This document shows, piece after piece, positions 47,548 to 57,988 of a stretch of 64,000 nucleotides of DNA. The position numbers and the translations under genes are program-made. Positions within the stretch are counted from its first letter, which is position 1. Each line of letters begins with the position of its first letter. The DNA is from Alphaproteobacteria bacterium (GTDB taxonomy: Bacteria > Pseudomonadota > Alphaproteobacteria > Rhodobacterales > Rhodobacteraceae), in the NCBI GenBank assembly GCA_030429495.1, contig JAUIFH010000004.1:186001-250000 (forward strand). The letters are read 5' to 3'. The notes under the pieces were generated by a model. It ran no database searches. It saw only the letters and a list, made by a program, of their open reading frames with translations, and was not told the origin of the DNA.

Positions 47548-48930
47548 TCACGGGCAGGACCAGTCCTTGACCGTGAAATAGTCAAGCGGAAAGGCCCGCG
47601 CGCTCGTCATCTCGATCACCCTTGTCTCGTCGTAGCGGTTGACGAATTCCCAGACCGTGCGGCCCGTCCGGTCGACCTCGAAGGCGCGGCCCGCCTCCGG
47701 TTCCGTGATCATCAGCCCGCCGCCCGGCATCTCGTGGTGATAGCCGCGAAAGACGCTCAGCATTTCCTGCCCGGGACGGCCGCCATAGAGGATGCGCTCG
47801 CGGCCCGTTAGCGGCTCTACCGCCAGAATATTCGTGACCCGCGGCTGGGAGAGGTCGGTGACCCCGTCGGGCCCGCTTTGAAAGTCGTATGCGTTGTTGT
47901 TGAACACGCTGATCGTGCCGTCCGACATGAACCGGACGCTGTGCTGCCGGATCCAGGGCCCGGTCGAGTGCCACTTGACCTTCCAGGTCTGCGGATCGAC
48001 CACGATCACGAGGTTGAAATCCCGGATCGAAACGGCCAGATCGCCGGCGGCAAAACCGGGGAAGGCCGGGGCGAGGTCGGCTCCGAGTTCCGTGATCTTG
48101 TTCAGGTGCAGGACCTCACCGTCGTTCAGGCTGGCAGAGCCAATGCTTTCACCGGTCGCCGTCAGGAGCGGCTCGAACCCGTTCTCCATGAGGATTTCGA
48201 ACAGCGACTTCGACGTAACGATCCTGCCATCCGGCCCGACCCTGAGGATAAGGTCATCCTCGATCCGCCCCCGGCTGCGCCGCGGGCTGGCGATCGGGTA
48301 GAACGCCGAATCGTCTGGCTGTCGGCTGACCGCCCTGCCGCCGACCCAATAGCCGCCCGCAGCGGCCGGTTCGAGCGTATGGTGGGTGCGTTCAGGCAGC
48401 GTCCACTCGACGGCGCCGCAGCGGGACATCTTCACCAGCCCCTGATACTCAAGATTGAAAAGCACGGACCCGTCTGGCTCGACAAACGCTCCGTGCAGAT
48501 CGATGTTCCAGTTGGTCTTGGGAAAATTCGCGCGCCGCCTCTGCTCCGGCAGAAGATCGTGGACGCGGGCCGGCCAGTGCGCGACGACCGTCCCGTCCCG
48601 GCGGACAAGCCGCAATCCCGGATCCCCGTCGAAAAAGCCCGTCAACAGGACAAGGTCATCCGGCCCAGCCCTTGTGTTCACGGTCACGCCGGTGCCCGGT
48701 CGGCGCGCGGGCTGCAAAAAATGGACCGGTTCCGGGTCGAGGGACTGGGTCCAGGCCGCCGTCAGCACCGACGAGATATCGCGTGACAGATCGGCAGAAA
48801 GCTCTGAAATCGACTTGGGGGACCCTTTCGCAAAACCCAGAAGGAAGGCCAGAACGAGGAAGGCAACCAGCGCCATACCGGCGAGTAACCGGAAATAGTT
48901 CCTCTGGTAAAAGTCCAGGAGTTCGCGCAT
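47548..48930 (-). CDS. Arylsulfotransferase (ASST)-like membrane-anchored protein
   Basis: 461 aa from MRELLDFYQRNYFRLLAGMALVAFLVLAFLLGF; repeats LRLVRRDGTVVAHWP, NWNIDLHGAFVEPDGSVLFNLEYQGLVKMSRCGAVEWTLPERTHHTLEP. Confidence 0.8.
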   Translation of the reverse strand: MRELLDFYQRNYFRLLAGMALVAFLVLAFLLGFAKGSPKSISELSADLSRDISSVLTAAWTQSLDPEPVHFLQPARRPGTGVTVNTRAGPDDLVLLTGFFDGDPGLRLVRRDGTVVAHWPARVHDLLPEQRRRANFPKTNWNIDLHGAFVEPDGSVLFNLEYQGLVKMSRCGAVEWTLPERTHHTLEPAAAGGYWVGGRAVSRQPDDSAFYPIASPRRSRGRIEDDLILRVGPDGRIVTSKSLFEILMENGFEPLLTATGESIGSASLNDGEVLHLNKITELGADLAPAFPGFAAGDLAVSIRDFNLVIVVDPQTWKVKWHSTGPWIRQHSVRFMSDGTISVFNNNAYDFQSGPDGVTDLSQPRVTNILAVEPLTGRERILYGGRPGQEMLSVFRGYHHEMPGGGLMITEPEAGRAFEVDRTGRTVWEFVNRYDETRVIEMTSARAFPLDYFTVKDWSCP

Positions 48931-49026
48931 GCCGAGACATTCCCTCGCACGAACCCTTCCCCGCCAACAACTTAGCACGCCCCGTTCATTTGTTAAGGCG
49001 TTTTTCAGAGGCTCTGAGCGCAGCCG

Positions 49027-49428
49027 CTACTTCTGTAGGGTCCTGAGGTGATTGGCGAGAGCGACCAGATTGGCCGGCGTCGGCGTGGCGATGCCGTCGC
49101 CGGTATCGACCATGACCAGAGGGCCTTCCTGCAACACGGTGCCAAGCTCCGGCATGACGGAACTGCGGTCGCCGCGGCGGGTATAGCCGTCGATCGTGGA
49201 CATCACCTCGGCCATCGGGAACTGTCCGCCGTTGCGCGTGGCGATGCCGGTCAGGTCCGCCGGCGCCTTGCCAAGCGCGGCAGCCGCCGGCCCGTCCCCT
49301 TTTCCGCTGGTCCCGTGGCAGGATACACAGAACTCGGCGTAAAGCGCCCGGCCGGAAACCTGCCGCTCAGGCGCGCAGGCAGCGATGACCGCCCCCACCG
49401 CCACGATCGCGAATGCCGTCCTGATCAT
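49027..49428 (-). CDS. c-type cytochrome (lipoprotein-like)
   Basis: MIRTAFAIVAVGAVIAACAPERQVSGRALYAEFCVSCHGTSGKGDGPAAAALGKAPADLTGIA; CxxCH plus lipobox-like IAAC. Confidence 0.92.
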   Translation of the reverse strand: MIRTAFAIVAVGAVIAACAPERQVSGRALYAEFCVSCHGTSGKGDGPAAAALGKAPADLTGIATRNGGQFPMAEVMSTIDGYTRRGDRSSVMPELGTVLQEGPLVMVDTGDGIATPTPANLVALANHLRTLQK

Positions 49429-49460
49429 CGTCCCTCCTGTCGGGTTATGCACCTGCTTCA

Positions 49461-49859
49461 TCAAGGTTCTTGCTGGATCGAGGCAAGATAGTCCACCACC
49501 GCAAGGATCCGCGCCGAGGCAATGACGGGCGTGCCGTCGCGCGCATCCGCCACCGCCGCATCACCCGCGAAGGTAGCACCGAAAACCGGCATGGCTCCGC
49601 CATGGCCCCGCAATCCCGTGCGTCCATCGACGATATGGACGACGCGTAGCCACGGAAACGTTCCGTCATTGCGGGCGCTGATCGCGGTGAGGTCCGGCAC
49701 ATCGACCGACAGAACCTGCGTCATCGGCCCGTCGCCCTTCGCTTCCGCACCATGGCAGGTCGCACAGGCGCCCGCGAACGTGGCAGCGCCAAGCGCGAGG
49801 TCCTCCCCGGCGGCAGCGGGGCCGGCGGCGATAAGTGCTATCAGGGCAAGTCTGCGCAT
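49461..49859 (-). CDS. c-type cytochrome
   Basis: MRRLALIALIAAGPAAAGEDLALGAATFAGACATCHGAEAKGDGPMTQVLSVDVPDLTAISARNDGTFPW; CxxCH. Confidence 0.92.
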   Translation of the reverse strand: MRRLALIALIAAGPAAAGEDLALGAATFAGACATCHGAEAKGDGPMTQVLSVDVPDLTAISARNDGTFPWLRVVHIVDGRTGLRGHGGAMPVFGATFAGDAAVADARDGTPVIASARILAVVDYLASIQQEP

Positions 49860-49936
49860 CGTGTGACTCCGGTTTGGTTTCCGGCATCCTGAACCTCGGC
49901 TGCCGCACACGCCTTGATCGGGATCATACCGTGCTG

Positions 49937-50606
<670 letters not shown>

Positions 50607-50614
<8 letters not shown>

Positions 50615-51887
50615 AGCGCAGCGCCTCCACCGGGTTCATCCGCGCCGCGCGCCGCGCGGGGAAGATCGTAACGATGAAGGAGAGCGTCAGCGCCAGCGCG
50701 ACCGCGCGGAAGATGTCCCAGCCACGCAATTCCGCCGGCAGCCGGTAGATGCCCCTCACCGACGGGTCCCACGCCCCGCCACCTGACCAGTAGTTGATCG
50801 CCGACATGATGCTGTCGATGTTCAGCGCGAGAAGGCAGCCGAGGATCACGCCCGCGATGGTGCCGATCACGCCCGTGAAGGCGCCGCACAGGAAGAACAC
50901 GCGCAGGATCGACCCTTCCGTCAGGCCCATCGTTCTCAGGATGCCGATATCGCGGCCCTTGTTCTTCACCAGCATGACAAGGCCCGAGGTAATGTTCAAA
51001 GCCGCGATCAGCACGATCAGCGCGAGGATGACGAACATCACGTCGTCCTCAATGGATAACGCATTGAGAAACGCGCCCGACGCATCCTTCCAGGTCCAGA
51101 GCAGCGTGCCCTCTCCGCCGGCCTCGTAAAGTGCGGGCGCATAGCTTTCCACCGCCTCGGGATCGGCGACGAATATCTCGATCTCGTCAGCGCCGCGTTC
51201 GCGGTTGAAGAAGGGCTCAGCCTCTTCATACGGCAGGTAGATGCGGGTGCGGTCGATATCCCAGCGTCCGGCGGAGAAGATGTAGACAACCTCATAGGCA
51301 TTCACGCGCGGGCTGGTGCCAAAGGCGGTCTTCGTCCCGTTCGGCTGGATCAGCTTGACCCGGTCGCCCACCGCGATGCCAAGATCGCGGGCGATGCCGA
51401 CGCCGATCGCCATTCCCTCCGCGAACCGCTCGATATCGCCAAGCGCGTCCTCCGACGCCGCGACCCGCGGGATCGCCTTCAGGTCGTCCAGCGTGATGCC
51501 ATAGACCTCCGCCACGTTGGAGCGGTCGTTCGATGTCACCATCGCCTGCCCCCGGATGACCGGCGCGGCCCGCGTGACACCCGGAACCGCGCGGATCGCC
51601 GCGGCGACCTCGCCCGCATCGGGGATCGCACGCGACGAAACGCCCTCCTCATCCACCCAGGTCGCCCGGCTGACCGAGACATGGGCATTCGCGCCGAGGA
51701 TCGTGTCAACGAACTCCGCCCGGAACCCGGCGCGCACTGCAAGTGTCGCCACCAGCGCCATCACGCCAAGGGCGACGCCGATCAGCGAAATCCAGGTCAT
51801 GACGCTGACGCCGCCCTCGGCGCGACGTGCGCGCAGGTAGCGCCACGCGATCATGAATTCAAAGGCGGAAAAGGGCGCGGTGGCCAA
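50607..51887 (-). CDS. lolC: Lipoprotein-releasing ABC transporter permease LolC/LolE
   Basis: [62 protein letters not shown]; likely TTG start at 51887. Confidence 0.93.
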
Positions 51888-51990
51888 GGGCTTCTCCTCG
51901 GTTCGGTCCGGGGAGACATGCGCCGAATGGCCGGCAGGGTCAAGGCGGGGCAACCCGCCCAGCCCCGGCCGTCTCACCGCAATGTGATAG

Positions 51991-52485
51991 CTATGTGGGA
52001 CGCCGCCTGCGGAACGGCGCGAGCACCAGTGACAGAACCGCGCCGATCCCGAGCCAGCCGCCAAGGAACCCCGCCCCGGCGGTGGCCAGTCCGGCCGTCG
52101 TGACCGGCATCGCCGGCTGGAAATCCGTCCATGTCGCCTCAAGCAACTCACGGTCGGCAAACCGGTGCGGCAGCAGCACCCGCTCGAACGGGCCGGTCGC
52201 CCGCAGCAGCGTCAGGTCCGAGGTCAGGCTTTCCTGCCGGGCGAAGGCCCGCCGCATATCATCCTGCCGGTAGCCGAGAAACGCGGTCCCGCTCATCGAG
52301 GCCAGCGCCTCCTCCCGGCTCAACCCGGCCTTCGCGGCCGAAGCGTCGAATTCCGCGGTCACCTCGCTCAGCGCATCGACCTGCCCGGCCAGCCGCTGAA
52401 GGTATTGCTGCGAGAATTCGGGGAACTGCGAAAGGCCCGCGGCCCCGGCAACGCCGCCCGCAAGCGCCAGCATCCTCAGAACCAT
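51991..52485 (-). CDS. DUF2937 family membrane protein
   Basis: MVLRMLALAGGVAGAAGLSQFPEFSQQYLQRLAGQVDALSEVTAEFDASAAKAGLSREEALASM... Confidence 0.85.
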   Translation of the reverse strand: MVLRMLALAGGVAGAAGLSQFPEFSQQYLQRLAGQVDALSEVTAEFDASAAKAGLSREEALASMSGTAFLGYRQDDMRRAFARQESLTSDLTLLRATGPFERVLLPHRFADRELLEATWTDFQPAMPVTTAGLATAGAGFLGGWLGIGAVLSLVLAPFRRRRPT

Positions 52486-52570
52486 CCGTGTCCTCCTGCG
52501 CGCCCCCGTGCCAACTCTGCCCTACCGAGAGGCCGGCAGGCAAGCGCGGCGTGCCGTCCGCCGGAGGGTC

Positions 52571-53908
52571 TCAGAGGCCGGTGTAGATTTCCGCGACCCG
52601 CGCGACCGCGGCCTCGGGACTCATCTCCTCGCTCTCACCCGTGCGGCGCGACGTGAGTTCCACCTTGCCCGCAGCCAGCCCGCGCGGACCGACGGTGATG
52701 CGCCACGGCAGGCCAATCAGGTCCATCGTCGCGAACTTGGCCCCCGCGCGTTCGTCGCGGTCGTCGTAAAGCGGCTCCAGCCCGGCCTTCACCAGCGCGG
52801 CATAGATCTCGCCACAGGCCCCGTCGGTCGCGGCATCACCCTGCTTGAGGTTGACGATCCCGCAATGGAACGGCGTCACGCCCTCGGGCCAGATGATGCC
52901 CTTGTCGTCATGGCTCGCCTCGATGATCGCGCCGACCAGCCGCGACACTCCGATGCCGTGCGATCCCATATGGACCGGCACGCGTTCGCCCTTGTCGTTG
53001 ACGACGGTCGCGCCCATCGGTTCGGAATACTTGGTGCCGAAGTAGAAGATCTGACCCACCTCAATCCCGCGGGCCACACGGCGGCGTTCCTCGGGGATCT
53101 GGTTGAAGACCGCCTCGTCATGCGTCTCATCCGTGCGGGCATAGCGCGAGGTGAACTCCTCCAAGACCGCGCGGCAGGCGGCGTGATCGTCATAGTCGAT
53201 ATCGCGGTTGCCGAATTTCAGATCGGTGATCTCGCTGTCATAGAAGACCTCGCTTTCACCGGTCGCGGCGAGGACGAGGAATTCATGCGTGTCGTCGCCG
53301 CCGATGGGGCCGCTGTCGGCCCGCATCGGGATCGCCTGAAGGCCCATGCGTTCATAGGTGCGCAGGTAGCTGACCAGGTGGCGGTTATATGCGTGAAGGG
53401 CGTCTTCCTTCGTCAGGTCGAAGTTGTAGCCGTCCTTCATGTAGAACTCGCGCCCCCGCATGACGCCGAAGCGCGGGCGGATCTCGTCCCGGAACTTCCA
53501 CTGGATGTGGTAGAGCGTCAGCGGCAGATCCTTGTAGGACCCGACATGGGCGCGGAAGATATCGGTGATCATCTCCTCGTTCGTCGGCCCGTAGAGCATG
53601 TCGCGCTTGTGGCGGTCGGTGATGCGCAGCATCTCTTCGCCATAATCGTCGTAGCGCCCGCTCTCGCGCCAGAGGTCAGCGGGCTGGAGTGTCGGCATCA
53701 GCATCGGGATGTGACCCGCGCGGATCTGTTCCTCGTGCACGATCTGCTCGATCCGCTTGAGGACGCGGAACCCCATCGGCAGCCAGGAATAGATGCCGGC
53801 CGCCTGCTGCTTGATCATGCCCGCGCGCAACATGTAGCGGTGCGAGACGATCTGCGCCTCGGCGGGGTTTTCCTTGAGAACGGGCAGGAAATAGCGGGAA
53901 AGACGCAT
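52571..53908 (-). CDS. proS: Proline-tRNA ligase
   Basis: 446 aa from [61 protein letters not shown]. Confidence 0.97.
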   Translation of the reverse strand: MRLSRYFLPVLKENPAEAQIVSHRYMLRAGMIKQQAAGIYSWLPMGFRVLKRIEQIVHEEQIRAGHIPMLMPTLQPADLWRESGRYDDYGEEMLRITDRHKRDMLYGPTNEEMITDIFRAHVGSYKDLPLTLYHIQWKFRDEIRPRFGVMRGREFYMKDGYNFDLTKEDALHAYNRHLVSYLRTYERMGLQAIPMRADSGPIGGDDTHEFLVLAATGESEVFYDSEITDLKFGNRDIDYDDHAACRAVLEEFTSRYARTDETHDEAVFNQIPEERRRVARGIEVGQIFYFGTKYSEPMGATVVNDKGERVPVHMGSHGIGVSRLVGAIIEASHDDKGIIWPEGVTPFHCGIVNLKQGDAATDGACGEIYAALVKAGLEPLYDDRDERAGAKFATMDLIGLPWRITVGPRGLAAGKVELTSRRTGESEEMSPEAAVARVAEIYTGL

Positions 53909-54198
53909 CTGGGTTCGATCCTTGAACAGCGGTTGCCCCCGGATATGCCAAAGCCCGGCGTCAGGCAAGCGGGGCGGGTCTGATCCAAAGGAGGCCCGTT
54001 CCGGGCCATCCCTTTTGCCTCGCGCCCCTAGAGGGGCGCTCAGGCGCCTCCGGCGGAAGTATTTTCACCAAGGTGAAGGGTGCGGTGCTTTCATCTTGCC
54101 CCAAATACCTTCGCGCCGAAGGCGGTCCGAGCGCGTCCCGGACCGGGGCGCGCGAGACATCGCGTGGCGCCCGGGAACCGGGCGCCTCCTCTTAACCA

Positions 54199-55842
54199 TC
54201 AGCTTTCCAGCAACGCGCGGGCCGCGTCGCGCGCGGCATCGGTGACATTCTCGCCGGACAGCATCCGGGCAAGCTCGTCGACCCGCGCCGCAGGCGGCAG
54301 CGGCACCACGGTCGAGGTCGTCACATCCTCCGACACGCGTTTTTCCACCCGCCAGTGATGCGCACCGCGCGCGGCCACCTGCGGGCTGTGGGTGACGACG
54401 AGGATCTGGGCGTTTTCCGCGAGCCGCGCGAGGCGCCGTCCCACGGCGTCCGCCGTCGCGCCGCCGACACCCCGGTCGATCTCGTCGAAGATCATCGTCA
54501 GCGCCTCGCCACCCCGCGCCAGCACAACCTTGAGGGCAAGGAGAAAACGCGACAGCTCACCGCCCGAGGCGATGCGGTTCAGGGGGCCCGCCGGCGCGCC
54601 GGGATTGGTCGCGACGGTGAACTCGACCTGGTCCGCCCCCTCCGGCCCCGGCTCCGCCGCGCCGATCACGGTGGCGAAATGCGCCCGCTCCATCTTCAAG
54701 GGCGCGAGTTCGGCCGCGATGGCCGCGTCGAGCCGCCCGGCGGCCCTGCGCCGCAACCCGGCAAGCGCACCGGCGGCGGCCTCATAGGCGGCATCGGCCT
54801 CCGCCACCCCCTGCTTCAGCGCCCGGATGTTCTCTTCCCCGCCGTCGAGCGCGGCAAGCCGTCCACGCAATTCCTCGGCGAATGTACCAAGATCGTCCGG
54901 CAGGACGCCGTGCTTGCGCGCCAGCCCCCGGATCGCGAACAGGCGTTCTTCGACCGCCTCCATCTCGCGCGGATCGAAGGTCAGCCGATCGAGGCAGGTC
55001 TCCACCCCCTGCGCGGCCTCGCCGAGTTCGGTGATCGCCCGGCCAAGCGCCGCGATCGCCTCCTCAAGCGTGCCTTCGGCCTTGTCCGCCGCGCCTTCCA
55101 GCCAGCGCGCCGCATCGGCCATCAGGCCCTCGGCGCCGTCGGGACCCAGCGCCTGCGCCGCGCGGACGATATCCTCGCGAATGCGGACCGACGCCTGCAT
55201 GATCCGCCGCCGCGCGTCCAGTTCCGCCTCCTCGCCCGGCTGCGGGTCGAGCTTGTCGAGCTCGCCCACCGCATGGCGCAGGAATTCCTCTTCCGACCGC
55301 ATCGCCGCAAGTGCTGCCTCGGCCCCGGCAAGCGCCTTCCGCGCCGCCGAACGTGCCGCCCAAGCCGCGCGGACCGGCCCGGTATCGGCCCCGGCAAAGG
55401 CATCGAGCAACTGCCGGTGCCCGCGCGGGTTGAGAAGGCCGCGATCGTCATGCTGGCCGTGCAGTTCGACGAGCGTCTCGGACAGCGCCCGGAGCACTTC
55501 TCCCGAGGTCCGCCGGTCGTTCACCCAGGCGGTCTTGCGGCCGTCGGCAGAGTTTACCCGCCGCAGGACCAGTTCGTCCCCGGCCTCCAGCCCCGCCTCT
55601 TCCAGCACCGCCCGCGCCGCGTGCCCTTCCGGCAGATCGAAGACCGCAGTCACGTCGCCCTGATCCGCCCCCGAACGCACCAGTTCCGCCCGGCCGCGCC
55701 AGCCGAGGACAAAGCCGAGACAGTCGAGCAGGATCGACTTGCCCGCCCCGGTCTCTCCGGTCAGCACATTGAGCCCCGGCCTGAACTCCAGTTCCAGCCG
55801 GTCGATGATCAGCATGTCGCGGATTTCAAGCGACCGAAGCAT
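54199..55842 (-). CDS. recN: DNA repair protein RecN
   Basis: 547 aa; MLRSLEIRDMLIIDRLELEFRPGLNVLTGETGAGKSILLDCLGFVLG; NRIASGGELSRFLLALKVVL; IFDEIDRGVGGATADAVG. Confidence 0.97.
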   Translation of the reverse strand: MLRSLEIRDMLIIDRLELEFRPGLNVLTGETGAGKSILLDCLGFVLGWRGRAELVRSGADQGDVTAVFDLPEGHAARAVLEEAGLEAGDELVLRRVNSADGRKTAWVNDRRTSGEVLRALSETLVELHGQHDDRGLLNPRGHRQLLDAFAGADTGPVRAAWAARSAARKALAGAEAALAAMRSEEEFLRHAVGELDKLDPQPGEEAELDARRRIMQASVRIREDIVRAAQALGPDGAEGLMADAARWLEGAADKAEGTLEEAIAALGRAITELGEAAQGVETCLDRLTFDPREMEAVEERLFAIRGLARKHGVLPDDLGTFAEELRGRLAALDGGEENIRALKQGVAEADAAYEAAAGALAGLRRRAAGRLDAAIAAELAPLKMERAHFATVIGAAEPGPEGADQVEFTVATNPGAPAGPLNRIASGGELSRFLLALKVVLARGGEALTMIFDEIDRGVGGATADAVGRRLARLAENAQILVVTHSPQVAARGAHHWRVEKRVSEDVTTSTVVPLPPAARVDELARMLSGENVTDAARDAARALLES

Positions 55843-55849
55843 GTCCGCC

Positions 55850-55877
55850 CCGTAGGGTGCGTGCTCGCACGCACCAT
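55850..55877. repeat. 28-bp palindromic dispersed repeat (inverted copy of 28783-28810)
   Basis: CCGTAGGGTGCGTGCTCGCACGCACCAT, exact reverse complement of the copy at 28783-28810; between bamD stop and recN start. Confidence 0.85.
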
Positions 55878-55884
55878 CCGTTTG

Positions 55885-56724
55885 TCACAGCCACTCGCCC
55901 TTGATGACCTGGCGATAGACCTTCGCGAGCCAGCCATCGCCCTTAGCCTCGGGCTTCAGGCCGCGGCCGGTCAGCAGCGCATAGCTGTCCTCGTACCAGA
56001 CTGTGGACTGGAAGTTGTGGCCAAGGATCGCGCCCGCCGTCTGCGCCTCGTCCGTCAGGCCGAGCGAGAGATAGGCCTCAACCAGCCGGTGCAGCGCCTC
56101 GGGCGTATGGGTTGTGGTCTGGAAGTTCTCCACCACGACGCGGAACCGGTTGATCGCCGCAGTATAGTGCTTGCGCTTGAGGTAGTAGCGCCCGATCTCC
56201 ATCTCCTTCGCCGCAAGGTGGTCGAAGGCGAGGTCGAACTTCAGGATCGACGACTTGGCGTATTCGCTGTCGGGATATTCCTCGATCACCGCGCGAAGCG
56301 CCTGAAGCGCCTGGAAGGTCAGGCCCTGGTCGCGGCCGACCTCGTCGATCTGGTCGTAGTAGGACAGCGCCAGCAGGTATTTCGCATAGGCCGCGTCTTC
56401 TTCCGCCGGATAGGTGTCGATATAGCGCTGCGCCGTGGCGCGGCTGTTCTCGTAGTCGCGGTCCTTGTGATAGGCGAAGGCCTGCATGATCAGCGCGCGC
56501 TTGGCCCATTCGGAATAGGGATAGAGCCGCTCGACCTCGGCGAAATAGGTCACTGCCTCTTCGCCGCGCCGGCGGTTTGCCAGCCGGTTCTCGCCGATCT
56601 TGTAGATGGTTTCGGCATCCAGCGTTTCGAGATCCGTCTCGTTCCCGCCGCCGCCGCAGGCAGCCAGAAATACGGTCAGCACGAGGCCGCCGACAAAACC
56701 TGCCGCTTTTCTGCCCCGAACCAT
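55885..56724 (-). CDS. bamD: Outer membrane protein assembly factor BamD
   Basis: Lipobox VFLAACGGGG; DAETIYKIGENRLANRRRGEEAVTYFAEVERLYPYSEWAKRALIMQAFAYHKDRDYENSRATAQRYIDTYP (TPRs). Confidence 0.95.
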   Translation of the reverse strand: MVRGRKAAGFVGGLVLTVFLAACGGGGNETDLETLDAETIYKIGENRLANRRRGEEAVTYFAEVERLYPYSEWAKRALIMQAFAYHKDRDYENSRATAQRYIDTYPAEEDAAYAKYLLALSYYDQIDEVGRDQGLTFQALQALRAVIEEYPDSEYAKSSILKFDLAFDHLAAKEMEIGRYYLKRKHYTAAINRFRVVVENFQTTTHTPEALHRLVEAYLSLGLTDEAQTAGAILGHNFQSTVWYEDSYALLTGRGLKPEAKGDGWLAKVYRQVIKGEWL

Positions 56725-56848
56725 CGCCCGCCTACCCCGTTCCTGCATCACTTTTTCCTGTTCCCCGCCCCTGTCGGGAAACCAGTATGCGCCTCGTCTA
56801 GCACAGAAAAATCCGGGGCGCAAAACGCCTTTCGCGCTTTGTGCCGCG

Positions 56849-57772
56849 TCAGGCGACGGCGGGAATATCGGCGCGGTTGATGCCGGAGCCGGGCAGCAAC
56901 CGACGCGTCGCTTCGTCGCAATCGACGATACGGAACGCGGAAGGGTCGGCAAAGAGCGCCCGCAGCAGCTTGTTGGTCATCGCGTGCCCGGCCCGGTTGC
57001 CGACATAACGGCCAAGGATCGGCGCCCCGGCGAGCGCGAGATCGCCAAGCGCATCCAGCATCTTGTGGCGTACCGGTTCGTCCGCATGGCGCAGCCCGCC
57101 CGGGCTGACCACGCGCGCACCATCGAACACGACCGCGTTCTCGCCCGGAGCACCGCCAAGCGCGAGGCCACGCTCCAGCATCGCCTCGACATCGGCCTGA
57201 CGGCAGAAGGTGCGGCTGTCGCTGAGTTCGCGCAGGAAGGTGCCGTTGGCCATCGGCAGCCGCTTGTGCTGGTGGCCGATCGCGGCGTCCGCGAAATCGA
57301 TCTCGAAATCGATTTCCAGCGCGTCCGCCGGCTCCAGCCGGGCAACGGCGTCGCCATCGCGCACTTCGACCGGCTTGAGGATGCGGAAGCAGCGCAGCGG
57401 CGCGTCAAGGACACGCACACCGCGCGCCATGATGCCCGCGGCGAAGGGCGCGGAGGAACCGTCGAGGATAGGCACTTCCGGTCCGTCGATCTCGATCAGC
57501 GCGTTGTGGATGCCGCAGCCGGCCAGCGCCGCCATGACATGTTCGATCGTGGACACCGAAGTGCCCGCGGCGTTCGAGACGACGGTACAGAGTGTCGCGT
57601 TCGACACCGCCGACCAATGCGCCTGCACCATCGCGTCGCGCCCGATCACATCGGTGCGGCGGAACCAGATCCCGTATTCTGCCGAAGCGGGGTGAATCGT
57701 CATGCGGACGCGCAGCCCGCCGTGAAGGCCGACGCCTGCAAAAGTGATGGAGGATCTGATCGTCGTTTGCAC
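56849..57772 (-). CDS. lpxC: UDP-3-O-acyl-N-acetylglucosamine deacetylase
   Basis: 307 aa; QTTIRSSITFAGVGLHGGLRVRMTIHPA, STIEHVMAALAGCGIHNALIEIDGPEVPILDGSSAPF, GHAMTNKLLRAL. Confidence 0.97.
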   Translation of the reverse strand: MQTTIRSSITFAGVGLHGGLRVRMTIHPASAEYGIWFRRTDVIGRDAMVQAHWSAVSNATLCTVVSNAAGTSVSTIEHVMAALAGCGIHNALIEIDGPEVPILDGSSAPFAAGIMARGVRVLDAPLRCFRILKPVEVRDGDAVARLEPADALEIDFEIDFADAAIGHQHKRLPMANGTFLRELSDSRTFCRQADVEAMLERGLALGGAPGENAVVFDGARVVSPGGLRHADEPVRHKMLDALGDLALAGAPILGRYVGNRAGHAMTNKLLRALFADPSAFRIVDCDEATRRLLPGSGINRADIPAVA

Positions 57773-57931
57773 GTTTTACCCCTTGCCGGACGGGTGCCGG
57801 CATTACGCAAGGCTGAGGTAATCGGGGTGCGGCCCAAGCTCAACTCACTCTTTGCAACGGAATGTAACAATTTTCCCAAATCTGGGCGAAGCCCTGCCAA
57901 CCATCGAAGTGAGTCCCACAACTAACTGTAA

Positions 57932-57962
57932 AACAAAACAAAAAGGCCGGCTTGCGCCGGCC
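57932..57962 (-). terminator. Rho-independent terminator of ftsZ
   Basis: Minus strand: GGCCGGC-GCAA-GCCGGCC followed by TTTTTGTTTTGTTTT. Confidence 0.9.
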
Positions 57963-57988
57963 CTTTCATTGCAAAACGTGACTGGATA

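Noticed and set aside
52508-53983. 491-aa plus-strand ORF over proS
   Set aside because: Antisense shadow of proS.
54355-56880. 841-aa plus-strand ORF over recN and bamD
   Set aside because: Antisense shadow ORF; recN and bamD motifs are clear on the minus strand.
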